Assembly: GCA_040752255.1 (NCBI GenBank) | Contig: JBFMFD010000025.1 | Span: 1-22,290, forward strand | Length of the DNA: 22,290 nt | DNA from: J051 sp040752255 | GTDB lineage: Bacteria > Armatimonadota > Fimbriimonadia > Fimbriimonadales > ATM1 | Direction of reading: 5' to 3' | Shown: in pieces, positions 1 to 6,349 of the stretch | Position numbering within the stretch: the first letter of the stretch is position 1 | How the letters are laid out: each line of letters starts with the position of its first letter | The notes under the pieces: model-generated | What the model was told of the DNA's origin: nothing | The model's input: the letters and a program-made list of their open reading frames with translations, nothing else | Databases searched by the model: none | Program-made: the position numbers and the translations under genes

Positions 1-1323
1 TCGCGGTCGAAGGTAGGAGTGATACCCATAGTCGCTGACGACGCGCTGCAGTAGGAAAGTCAGGTGGGCGCGCTCGCGACGGAGCACGGGAACGTTCGTC
101 TTCAACGCGAGTAGGTACAGGTTCGCGTGTGCCACCGCGGTGCCCAACGTGTTGCTCGCCGTGTTCCACGATGAATACGAGAGAAGATCGGGCAGCAATC
201 CGGAATCGAGAAGCGCCCGAGAGAATCTCTCGTCTGGAGAGCCGAGCGAGTCGAAGTTGATGTCCGCCACAGCGGCATACGGGCGCCCGTCCTGAACGGC
301 GACGATGGCGTCGAGCAACTCGGTAACCGCGCGGCTGGAGGAGTTCTCGGTGTTCACGAACAGCACGTAGTCCCCCGTCTCGTTCTTGTCGGGAAGCCAC
401 GCTCCGCTCGCGAGAATCTGGTCGCGCACGGCGTTGTTCAACGATTTCGACTCGTACGCCATCGGTCGCCTACCGGCCTCCTCGTCGGCGAGGTGCACGC
501 GCACGATAGGCGAGTACCCGTGGAGTCTCAGCAGCGCGCGACTGACGAGAACGTTCGCCGTTTGGTCAATCCCCTCGCAGAAGTAGACACGCCCGGCGAC
601 GCCGAGGTCGTCCGTCAGCTTGCGTAACTCCTTCGTCTCCGGATGTTGCGGGCCGTAGGGTCGCGAGTCGTCCGCGCCGATAACGAGGTAGGTGATAACG
701 CCCTCTTTTACCAAGCGGATCAGCGCCTTATGTACCTCGAGGTTCCTCTTCCGCGCCGCCCAGTATTGATCGAGCCGCTGCTTCGGCACCCGTTGGCGCA
801 GGTCGCGGTACTCCCTTGACGGCGACGCTCCGGTGCGCTGATACTTCTCCTGCAACTCGACGAGTCGCGCAAGGTCCATTCTCCACGGCTCGTTGCGGTC
901 GGTTGCCGTCGGAGCGGTACGCATCAGCGCGGAGAAAACGTACACAGGCAGGTCGGGGTGCGCCTTGCGGACCGCGCGAAGGGCATCGAGCCGCCGAATC
1001 GCCTGCTCTGCGCTAACTTGTGGCTCGCGCGAAGCGATTAGCCCGCCGTAGGCGAGCATATCGGCGCTAACGACGGCAGCGTCCACGCCGTCGTCGCATT
1101 GCTTCTGGAGCCATGCGCCCACTTTGTCAACCTCTCCCGGCGTGGTGAACTTTCCTAAGAGGTCCAGAGGAGGGGTTGCGACATCGGCGCCCGCGATGTC
1201 GGCAAGCAGGACGGGCATCTGCGCCGTCGGAGGCCGAGAGTCAATCGGTACCAGGGCGAGGCGCGAGGCGCCTGCGCTCGCAAGAAGGCATGCCACCAGG
1301 CCCACGAGTACGGCGCATCGCAT
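1..1323 (-). CDS. DUF4127 family protein, 3' end beyond the window
   Basis: The minus-strand frame is open from an ATG at 1323 to the left edge, giving 441 codons without a stop, so the C-terminus is missing. A short hydrophobic N-terminal segment (residues 4-18) looks like a signal peptide. It is followed by LVPIDSRPPTAQMPVLLADI, which matches what I recall of the start of the DUF4127 family (a conserved 'P-D-RP' opening). Further in are DAAVVSADMLAYGGLIASRE, YLVIGADDSRPYGPQHPE and YVLFVNTENSS, also typical of the family. The biochemical role of DUF4127 is not known to me; the conserved acidic and Asn-rich motifs suggest an exported enzyme-like protein. It is divergent from the gene starting at 1375, with a 51-base gap. 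A TAGACT box 8 bases before the ATG suggests a nearly leaderless mRNA. Family assignment is from motifs only. Confidence 0.8.
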   Translation of the reverse strand, partial: MRCAVLVGLVACLLASAGASRLALVPIDSRPPTAQMPVLLADIAGADVATPPLDLLGKFTTPGEVDKVGAWLQKQCDDGVDAAVVSADMLAYGGLIASREPQVSAEQAIRRLDALRAVRKAHPDLPVYVFSALMRTAPTATDRNEPWRMDLARLVELQEKYQRTGASPSREYRDLRQRVPKQRLDQYWAARKRNLEVHKALIRLVKEGVITYLVIGADDSRPYGPQHPETKELRKLTDDLGVAGRVYFCEGIDQTANVLVSRALLRLHGYSPIVRVHLADEEAGRRPMAYESKSLNNAVRDQILASGAWLPDKNETGDYVLFVNTENSSSRAVTELLDAIVAVQDGRPYAAVADINFDSLGSPDERFSRALLDSGLLPDLLSYSSWNTASNTLGTAVAHANLYLLALKTNVPVLRRERAHLTFLLQRVVSDYGYHSYLRPR

Positions 1324-1331
1324 CGGGCTGC

Positions 1332-1337
1332 AGTCTA
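1332..1337 (-). promoter_or_regulatory. Candidate -10 box of the DUF4127 gene
   Basis: TAGACT on the minus strand lies 8 bases before the ATG at 1323. It fits the TANNNT pattern seen before several other starts here, and no ribosome-binding site fits between box and start. The -35 region is not obvious. Confidence 0.35.
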
Positions 1338-1359
1338 CCCTCTGCACGGTTTGGACTAT

Positions 1360-1365
1360 CATAAT
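1360..1365 (+). promoter_or_regulatory. Candidate -10 box of the zinc-ribbon membrane protein gene
   Basis: CATAAT on the plus strand is followed by 9 bases (GTCCGGGCA) and then ATG at 1375. Transcription would begin about 3 bases before the start codon. This also argues against the upstream in-frame TTG at 1351, because the box would then lie inside the coding region. Confidence 0.45.
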
Positions 1366-1374
1366 GTCCGGGCA

Positions 1375-2208
1375 ATGATGGTGCTGGCTTTCGCCGAGTT
1401 GCTGGAGAGGATGGTTGTGGCGTTCGCGCTGCTCATCCCGGTTACCGTGTGGGTGGTGTGGACGGCTCGAAGGATGATTGACGCCGAGGTCTCAGCCGTT
1501 GCCGGCTTCTTAGGCATCGGAGCGGCCATTCTGCTGCTTGCGGTCGGCACGTGGGGCGGCTATGTCGTCGGCTCGCTCATCGGCGTCGCGATGCTTGCGT
1601 CGCTCGGCGCGATGCCGTTCCTCATGTCCAAGACGGAAGAGCGTATCAGCCGGGAGGGGGACGAGCACCTCCTGGAGCAAGCGTTCAAGGCGTACGGCGA
1701 CAACCCGCAGAACGTCGCGGCGCACTTTCGCATCGCCGCGCTGCTGTACACGTACGGTTGGCGCGGGCATGCGATAACCATCGCTGAGCGCGCAGCTTCG
1801 GGTCTGTCATCCGAGGTGGACCCCGTCGCGAACCGCTCAATCCGGGACCTCTTCCGCGCAGAGATCTACAAACTGCAAGAGTGGAAGCGGGAGGCGACCG
1901 ACAAGGACTTCCGGCCGGTTCTTTGCATGCGCTGCCGGGCGTCCAACCCGGTCGGCACCATCGCCTGCGTGCGGTGTCAAGCGCCCGTCCTGCTCGACTA
2001 CGCCCGAACGCTGACGCTGGCTCGACCGTTCTACAGCCGCTTGTTCCTCGCCTGGAGCGCGGTCGCCGCCGTGATCGGCGGGGGCGCGATCGCGGGCCTG
2101 ACGCTGGAGGGAAACGCCCGCTACGTGGTCATTTTCGGGCTGGTTCTGCTCGCCGGGGTATTCCTCGCCTTCCTGTTCCGCGACAAGCCGCTGCCCGGCT
2201 CTCGCTAA
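1375..2208 (+). CDS. Membrane protein with cytoplasmic zinc-ribbon
   Basis: This encodes 277 residues from the ATG at 1375; a second ATG follows at once at 1378. The N-terminal 85 residues hold two or three hydrophobic segments (about 10-28, 40-60, 62-82). A soluble middle section of about 130 residues, with an alpha-helical, TPR-like character (EQAFKAYGDNPQNVAAHFRI), leads to a four-cysteine knuckle: CMRC at 184-187 and CVRC at 198-201 (C-x2-C-x10-C-x2-C). Two more hydrophobic segments end the protein. The cysteines would bind zinc, as in zinc-ribbon domains appended to many bacterial membrane proteins. No family or enzymatic role is recognised. The stop TAA lies inside the candidate -10 box of comM downstream. 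Confidence 0.75.
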   Translation: MMVLAFAELLERMVVAFALLIPVTVWVVWTARRMIDAEVSAVAGFLGIGAAILLLAVGTWGGYVVGSLIGVAMLASLGAMPFLMSKTEERISREGDEHLLEQAFKAYGDNPQNVAAHFRIAALLYTYGWRGHAITIAERAASGLSSEVDPVANRSIRDLFRAEIYKLQEWKREATDKDFRPVLCMRCRASNPVGTIACVRCQAPVLLDYARTLTLARPFYSRLFLAWSAVAAVIGGGAIAGLTLEGNARYVVIFGLVLLAGVFLAFLFRDKPLPGSR

Positions 2209-2211
2209 AAT
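2206..2211 (+). promoter_or_regulatory. Candidate -10 box of comM
   Basis: TAAAAT starts on the TAA stop codon of the preceding gene and ends 12 bases before the GTG start of comM. No Shine-Dalgarno sequence is visible in those 12 bases (GGTGCCGTTGCC). Confidence 0.35.
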
Positions 2212-2223
2212 GGTGCCGTTGCC

Positions 2224-3747
2224 GTGATAGCCAAAGTCCGCACCGCAACCCTGCTCGGTATTGACGCGCTGGAGGTCGTGGTCGAGTCCGCCCTGTCGGG
2301 CGGGAGCCCGTACTTCAGCATCGTCGGCCTGCCGGACGCTGCCGTGAAGGAGTCCGGAGAGCGCGTACACAACGCCATTCGGAACTCCGGCTTCGACTGG
2401 CCCATCAAGAGAATCACCGTTAGCCTCGCACCCGCGGACATGCGCAAGGAAGGCCCACTCCTGGACCTTCCGATCGCCATCGCCGTGCTTGCAGCCAGCG
2501 GTCAGATCGAGCAAGAGCACTTTGAGGACACTGTCGTAGCAGGGGAACTCGGTTTGGATGGGTTGATTCGACCTATTCGAGGCGCGGTGAACATCGCTCT
2601 GTTGTGCGAGGAGATCGGAGTCAAGCGGCTCGTTTTGCCCGAGGAGAACGCCGCCGAGGCGACCGTCGCACCTAGCGTTTCGATTTACGGCGTGCGCCAT
2701 CTCAAGGAGGTCTGCGAACTTTTGCTCGACCCGGCAGTTCGCACTCCCGTCGAGCCGATGACCCTACCAACGAACGGCGTGGTGCGATACGATGTGGACT
2801 TTGACGACGTGAAGGGCCAGCAGCACGCCAAGCGAGCGCTCGAGATTGTAGCCGCAGGCGGGCACAACATGCTGATGATCGGGCCGCCCGGCAGCGGGAA
2901 GACGATGCTCGCTCGCCGCATCCCAACGATTCTTCCGCCGCTGACTCTCACAGAGGCAATAGAGGTGACACGAATCTACAGCAGCGCCGGAATGATGGAC
3001 GGGCGGAAGGGGCTTGTGTGGGAGCGCCCGTTCCGCGCACCACACCACGGCGCGAGCCACGCGAGCATCGTAGGCGGCGGAAGGGTTCCGCGCCCCGGCC
3101 AGGTGTCGCTTGCTCATCACGGGGTGCTCTTCATGGATGAGATGCCCGAGTTCGACCGCGACGTTCTGGAAGGGCTGCGCCAGCCGCTGGAGGACGGGGT
3201 CGTCTCGGTGGCACGTGTTCAGGCTTCGCTCGACTTCCCCGCCGAGGTCATCCTCGTCGGCGCGATGAACCCATGCCCCTGCGGGTTCCACAACGACCGC
3301 GTAAAGCCATGCTCCTGCACGCCAGAGCAGATTCGCCGCTACATGGGTCGCATCAGCGGGCCGCTGCTCGACCGGATTGACCTGCACCTCGAGGTACCTC
3401 GCCTGACCCAGGATGAGCTTCTCAGCGGCAAACAGGGAGAGTCGTCGGAAACGATACGCGAGCGCGTGATGCAGGCGCGTGAACGGCAGGCGGCGCGATT
3501 CGGTGAGTCGAAAACTCGTGTGAACGGCAGGATGTCGCCCTCCGAGGTACGCCAGCTCTGCCCGCTGGACAAGCAGGGCGCGGAGTTCCTTCGCACGGCG
3601 GTCGCCCGGCTCGGAATGTCGGCGCGCGTCTTCGACCGGATTCTCAAGGTGGCGCGAACGATTGCCGACCTCGCGGGCAAGGAGAGCATCGAAACCGAGC
3701 ACCTCGCCGAGGCGATTCAGTATCGCACGCTCGACCGCACGCTGTAG
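2224..3747 (+). CDS. comM: ComM/YifB family Mg-chelatase-like AAA+ ATPase
   Basis: This 507-residue protein has the full length usual for ComM/YifB. The N-terminal domain carries the family signature FSIVGLPDAAVKESGERV and the ITVSLAPADMRKEGPLLDLP stretch (Lon-protease-like fold). The AAA+ core has Walker A GPPGSGKT at 220-227 and Walker B GVLFMDE at 300-306. A cysteine-rich insert (NPCPCGF...KPCSC) is followed by RRYMGRISGPLLDRIDLHLE, then the C-terminal Mg-chelatase helical domain. In naturally competent Gram-negative bacteria ComM is a hexameric helicase that extends branch migration during integration of incoming DNA; here that is inferred from homology. The start is GTG at 2224, 15 bases after the upstream stop. 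It converges with the barrel-like gene, with a 20-base gap and no visible terminator. Confidence 0.95.
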   Translation: MIAKVRTATLLGIDALEVVVESALSGGSPYFSIVGLPDAAVKESGERVHNAIRNSGFDWPIKRITVSLAPADMRKEGPLLDLPIAIAVLAASGQIEQEHFEDTVVAGELGLDGLIRPIRGAVNIALLCEEIGVKRLVLPEENAAEATVAPSVSIYGVRHLKEVCELLLDPAVRTPVEPMTLPTNGVVRYDVDFDDVKGQQHAKRALEIVAAGGHNMLMIGPPGSGKTMLARRIPTILPPLTLTEAIEVTRIYSSAGMMDGRKGLVWERPFRAPHHGASHASIVGGGRVPRPGQVSLAHHGVLFMDEMPEFDRDVLEGLRQPLEDGVVSVARVQASLDFPAEVILVGAMNPCPCGFHNDRVKPCSCTPEQIRRYMGRISGPLLDRIDLHLEVPRLTQDELLSGKQGESSETIRERVMQARERQAARFGESKTRVNGRMSPSEVRQLCPLDKQGAEFLRTAVARLGMSARVFDRILKVARTIADLAGKESIETEHLAEAIQYRTLDRTL

Positions 3748-3767
3748 CGGCGACCGACCGTCAACTC

Positions 3768-4277
3768 CTAAAACCGGAAGCGGCCGAGCACCGCGAGCTG
3801 CGCATCGCCGGCAAAGTAGAGATTGAACTCCAGCGTGAACTGCGGCGAGAGCGGAGTGCCGAACAGCAGCTTGGCCGCAAGGTCGGTGTCGTCGCCGGTG
3901 TTCGCAAGGCCGATGCCTCCGCCGAAGTACGTGCGCCCATCCGAGGAGGTGATCTGGTTCAGCATCACCGCAAACCCGGTGTCGTCGTCGCGCCCACGGT
4001 CTCTGTCAATCAGCCAAAGGTCGAAGTCGAGGCGGCCGGTCCACCCTACTCCCATGCTCATGCCGGGCAAGCCGATGTCCAGCCCCAGGAGCAGCCCGCC
4101 GTCGTCGTCGAACATCAGCCCGGCGCGAAACGCCGTCTGCGGGGCGCGTGCCCGCTGGCTGAAGGTCGGGTTTGGTACATCAGGGGACTCGGCGCGCGCG
4201 CTAAGCGGAGCGCCGAGCGCAACCGCCAGCCCCGCAAGCGCCATCGCAGCGGTCAGGTTTCTCTTTCGAGCGTTCAT
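3768..4277 (-). CDS. Small putative outer-membrane beta-barrel protein
   Basis: This 169-residue protein starts at ATG 4277, chosen over an upstream in-frame start because AAGGAGG lies 6 bases before it and because a clean signal peptide follows (MNARKRNLTAAMALAGLAVA, cleavage near ALSARA-ES). The mature part consists of short alternating hydrophobic strands rich in Gly, Asp and aromatic residues (GLLLGLDIGLPG, GVGWTGRLDFDLWLIDRD, FTLEFNLYF) and ends in RFRF with a terminal Phe. That pattern is typical of outer-membrane barrels of diderm bacteria. No specific family is recognised. It lies downstream of the transaldolase gene on the same strand with a 78-base gap, and has a clear Shine-Dalgarno site unlike most neighbours. 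Confidence 0.65.
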   Translation of the reverse strand: MNARKRNLTAAMALAGLAVALGAPLSARAESPDVPNPTFSQRARAPQTAFRAGLMFDDDGGLLLGLDIGLPGMSMGVGWTGRLDFDLWLIDRDRGRDDDTGFAVMLNQITSSDGRTYFGGGIGLANTGDDTDLAAKLLFGTPLSPQFTLEFNLYFAGDAQLAVLGRFRF

Positions 4278-4355
4278 CTTCGCCTCCTTGCCGGCGCGCC
4301 TGCGCCACCGGCTCAAGCGGTTTGACGACCCGGAGCCAAGCAATGTTCCCGGGGG

Positions 4356-5027
4356 CTACACCCTCGACTTCTCGAAGATCTCGAGCCCGGCGGCTCTCCA
4401 GTCGGCTAAGAACCGCTCAAGCCCTATGTCGGTGAGCGGGTGGTTGAACAGTTGCTCCATCACCTTGAACGGCATCGTGCTGATGTGCGCGCCGCAGCGT
4501 AGCGCCTCGACGACGTGCATTGGGTGGCGGATGCTGGCGACCAGGACCTCGCTGGCGAAGCCATACGTCTCGACCATCTCGACCGTCTCAGCCACCGCGC
4601 TCATTCCCTCGCCACCGATGTCGTCCACGCGACCGACGAAGTTGCTGATGAAGGTTGCGCCCGCCTTCGCGGCGAGGAGCGCCTGATTGACGCTGAAGAC
4701 GAGCGTCACATTTGTCCGGACACCCTGGTCGCTCAAGCGCCGCACGGCAGTTATGCCTTCAGGAATCAGCGGAATCTTCACAACGATCTGCGGATGCCAC
4801 GAGGCAATCTCCTCCGCTTCGCGCAGGATGCCGTCCAGGTCGGTTGCCACGACCTCGGCGGAGATTGCGCCGCCGGGAACGAGTTCGCAAATCTCGAGTA
4901 CGGTTTCTTTGAAGCCCCGCCCGGCCTTGGCGATCAGACTTGGGTTCGTGGTAACTCCGTCCAGCACGCCCCAGCGGGCAGCGTGCTCGACCTCGCGAAC
5001 GTCGCCGGTGTCGAGAAACAGTTTCAC
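4356..5027 (-). CDS. tal: Transaldolase, short (TalC / F6P-aldolase-like) type
   Basis: The 223-residue product has the size of the short transaldolase subfamily (about 215-225 residues). Seen motifs are MKLFLDTGD at the start (catalytic-pocket Asp6), GVTTNPSLIAKAGRGF, VVKIPLIPEG with the Schiff-base Lys84, NVTLVFSVNQALLAAKAGA and ISNFVGRVDDIGGEG. The family transfers a dihydroxyacetone unit between sugar phosphates in the pentose phosphate pathway; some close relatives instead cleave fructose 6-phosphate, and sequence alone does not separate these two here. The GTG at 5027 is the right start, because residues upstream of it do not resemble the family. The start is preceded by CATAAT with a 6-base gap, so a leaderless transcript is likely. 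The upstream lipoprotein gene ends 7 bases before it. Confidence 0.93.
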   Translation of the reverse strand: MKLFLDTGDVREVEHAARWGVLDGVTTNPSLIAKAGRGFKETVLEICELVPGGAISAEVVATDLDGILREAEEIASWHPQIVVKIPLIPEGITAVRRLSDQGVRTNVTLVFSVNQALLAAKAGATFISNFVGRVDDIGGEGMSAVAETVEMVETYGFASEVLVASIRHPMHVVEALRCGAHISTMPFKVMEQLFNHPLTDIGLERFLADWRAAGLEIFEKSRV

Positions 5028-5033
5028 GCCCGA

Positions 5034-5039
5034 ATTATG
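5034..5039 (-). promoter_or_regulatory. Candidate -10 box of the transaldolase gene
   Basis: CATAAT on the minus strand ends 6 bases before the GTG start at 5027, so transcription should begin at the start codon itself. The box overlaps the TAA stop of the upstream lipoprotein gene, the same arrangement as at comM. Confidence 0.45.
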
Positions 5040-5430
5040 ACTCGTTGCGGCGGAAGACGACCGGCGCTTCGCCGTCCGGAGCGGTACCCTCAAGCACCTT
5101 GCCCTTGTCCTTGACGGCCAGGGTGAGCGGCTGCCGCTGGTTCTCAGGAACGGTGACGCCCATCGCCGTCTCCGGGTTGAGGGTGATCGTCTCACCATCA
5201 AGGCTCCACTTGCCCTCGATATCCACCATCACGTTCATCACGAACGTGTCGTCCTCTTTGAGCGTCAGCGTGGGCTTGACGTTGGCCAACATTGCCGTGG
5301 CGGGATTCTTCTTGTCTTCCTCGGTGAGGGAGAACTCGCCCGAGTAGGAACCGACGAGGTCGTCCTTCTTCAAGCCGCACCCACCGACGAGGACGAGTAC
5401 CAAAGCAGCGAACGGAAGCAGTTTGCGCAT
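5035..5430 (-). CDS. Small lipoprotein, lipocalin-like domain (copy 2)
   Basis: This encodes 131 residues. The N-terminus MRKLLPFAALVLVLVGGCG is a lipoprotein signal with the acylated Cys at residue 18. The mature part reads as a small beta-rich domain (LVGSYSGEF, LKEDDTFVMNVMVDIEGKW, ITLNPETAMGVTV). It is clearly paralogous to the next upstream gene on the same strand (5507-6067), sharing LVG-W/Y-G-E, the D-TF-MN-MV-IEGK motif and PET-MG-T. The overall pattern (GxW...GTF...G.W...) resembles lipocalin-like or META-type small extracytoplasmic domains, but ligand and role are unknown. The start is ATG at 5430, with CATAAT 6 bases upstream. Confidence 0.8.
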   Translation of the reverse strand: MRKLLPFAALVLVLVGGCGLKKDDLVGSYSGEFSLTEEDKKNPATAMLANVKPTLTLKEDDTFVMNVMVDIEGKWSLDGETITLNPETAMGVTVPENQRQPLTLAVKDKGKVLEGTAPDGEAPVVFRRNES

Positions 5431-5436
5431 TCCGGC

Positions 5437-5442
5437 ATTATG
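5437..5442 (-). promoter_or_regulatory. Candidate -10 box of lipoprotein copy 2
   Basis: CATAAT on the minus strand lies 6 bases (GCCGGA) before the ATG at 5430. It directly follows the terminator of the upstream paralogue, so the two copies are probably separate transcription units. Confidence 0.45.
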
Positions 5443-5446
5443 GCAG

Positions 5447-5476
5447 AAAAATGGCCCGCGCGGCGGTGCGCGGGCC
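5447..5476 (-). terminator. Rho-independent terminator after lipoprotein copy 1
   Basis: On the minus strand GGCCCGCGC pairs with GCGCGGGCC across a 6-base loop (5453-5476) and is followed by ATTTTTC. It lies about 30 bases after the stop of the gene at 5507-6067. Confidence 0.8.
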
Positions 5477-5506
5477 TGCAGTCAGGAGGAAGCAACCACG
5501 GTGTTG

Positions 5507-6067
5507 CTAGGCTCGTGTGAAGACTAGTTCCCCTTCGCCTCCGTTCTCGTCCTTCGCGCGCAGGGTCTTGCCGTCTTTGGAGATCTCGAGGATGAGAGGC
5601 TCCTCGTTCATCGAGACCGTCGCTCCGTCGCCTTCCAACTTCTTCATGTCGTCCATGGTCATGCCCATGACGGTCTCGGGGGTCAGGTGCACGGAGTTAC
5701 CGTTCTGCTTGTACTTGCCCTCGATGGGCACCATCATGTTCATCTTGAAGGTCCCGTCTTCGTCGAATTCGACCCAAAGGTCGGAGAGGAACGCCTTGGC
5801 CATCGCCTCCGCGAATTCGTCCTCTGGGCTCGGCTTGCCCTCTTTCTTTGGAAGAACGAGTTCGCCCTTCCATCGGCCAACGAGTTGGAAGTTCTCCGCT
5901 TTAGCGCCTCTCGGTGCGGAGGTTTGCTTCGTCTCGTACTGCCTGGCGAGGCGGTCGGCGGAGTTTGACTTCACGCCGGCCGACGAATCTGCATGCTGAT
6001 CAGGGGTTCCGCTGCAGCCGACAACAAGAAGCGCGGCCGCGGCGAGCCCGGACATCCACTTACCCAT
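5507..6067 (-). CDS. Small lipoprotein, lipocalin-like domain (copy 1)
   Basis: This encodes 186 residues from ATG 6067. That start is preferred over the upstream one at 6157 because it opens directly into a lipoprotein signal, MGKWMSGLAAAALLVVGCSG, with the lipid-modified Cys at 18. A polar linker of about 45 residues leads to the beta-rich domain LVGRWKGELVLPKKEGKP, FDEDGTFKMNMMVPIEGKY and VHLTPETVMGMTMDDMK. The second half is the clear paralogue of the 131-residue gene just downstream. This copy has a longer linker and an extra acidic/Lys insert (SPEDEFAEAMAKAFLSDLW). The function is unknown; it is probably anchored to a membrane facing the periplasm. No clear -10 box or Shine-Dalgarno site is seen before the ATG. 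Transcription ends at the hairpin at 5447-5476. Confidence 0.78.
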   Translation of the reverse strand: MGKWMSGLAAAALLVVGCSGTPDQHADSSAGVKSNSADRLARQYETKQTSAPRGAKAENFQLVGRWKGELVLPKKEGKPSPEDEFAEAMAKAFLSDLWVEFDEDGTFKMNMMVPIEGKYKQNGNSVHLTPETVMGMTMDDMKKLEGDGATVSMNEEPLILEISKDGKTLRAKDENGGEGELVFTRA

Positions 6068-6183
6068 GTCCCAAGGGTTCCGCCGAGGTGACAAACGCCC
6101 CCAAGTGGCTTCACCAGATTGCAAAACCCCGGCACTCTTGCCGGATTTGCGCGCCACGGTGTGCGCAACTCGCCCCGGTTTGA

Positions 6184-6189
6184 TACAAT
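6184..6189 (+). promoter_or_regulatory. Candidate -10 box upstream of the hairpin-rich leader
   Basis: TACAAT with a preceding TTGA (TTGATACAAT). Transcription would begin near 6196, at the first base of the first hairpin of the leader. This is weak support, based on motif and position only. Confidence 0.35.
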
Positions 6190-6195
6190 CGTGCC

Positions 6196-6349
6196 AGGCA
6201 TCGAATGCCTCGGTCCACCCGAAGAGGGTGAATGAGGAGAGACGCTGGGCGCCCGCGGGCGCCCAGCCTTGGTTGGTGGCTTGCCGGGTCGCGTGGGGTG
6301 GCCCACCCCAAGCCGTGAGGCATACTCGGCGCCCTATGCCGCGTGGAGG
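6196..6349 (+). ncRNA. Hairpin-rich leader or small RNA candidate
   Basis: The 282-base gap between the divergent genes starting at 6067 (minus) and 6350 (plus) holds five consecutive inverted repeats. They are AGGCAT/ATGCCT (6196-6210), CACCC/GGGTG (6216-6230), a 10-bp perfect stem GCTGGGCGCC/GGCGCCCAGC with a CGCG loop (6244-6267), TGGGGTG/CACCCCA (6294-6310) enclosed by GGCTT/AAGCC (6278-6314), and GCATA/TATGC (6320-6339). No T-run follows any of them, so they are not ordinary terminators. I could not match it to a riboswitch class, SRP RNA, RNase P RNA, tmRNA or 6S RNA. It may be a 5' leader of the flippase gene or an independent RNA. High G+C makes chance stems likelier. Confidence 0.35.

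Noticed and set aside
2764..3702. Long minus-strand open frame across comM
   Set aside because: It is the antisense of a well-supported ATPase gene and shows no domain; high G+C creates such frames. The same applies to 1837-2700, 6111-6914 and 9267-10457.
5028..5201. Transaldolase start at 5201
   Set aside because: Residues upstream of GTG 5027 overlap the lipoprotein gene in another frame and are not family-like.
6244..6267. 10-bp GC stem as a rho-independent terminator
   Set aside because: No T-run follows on either strand.
6269..6349. Flippase start at TTG 6269
   Set aside because: The added residues lie in the hairpin-rich leader and do not look like the N-terminus of the family; GTG 6350 fits better.
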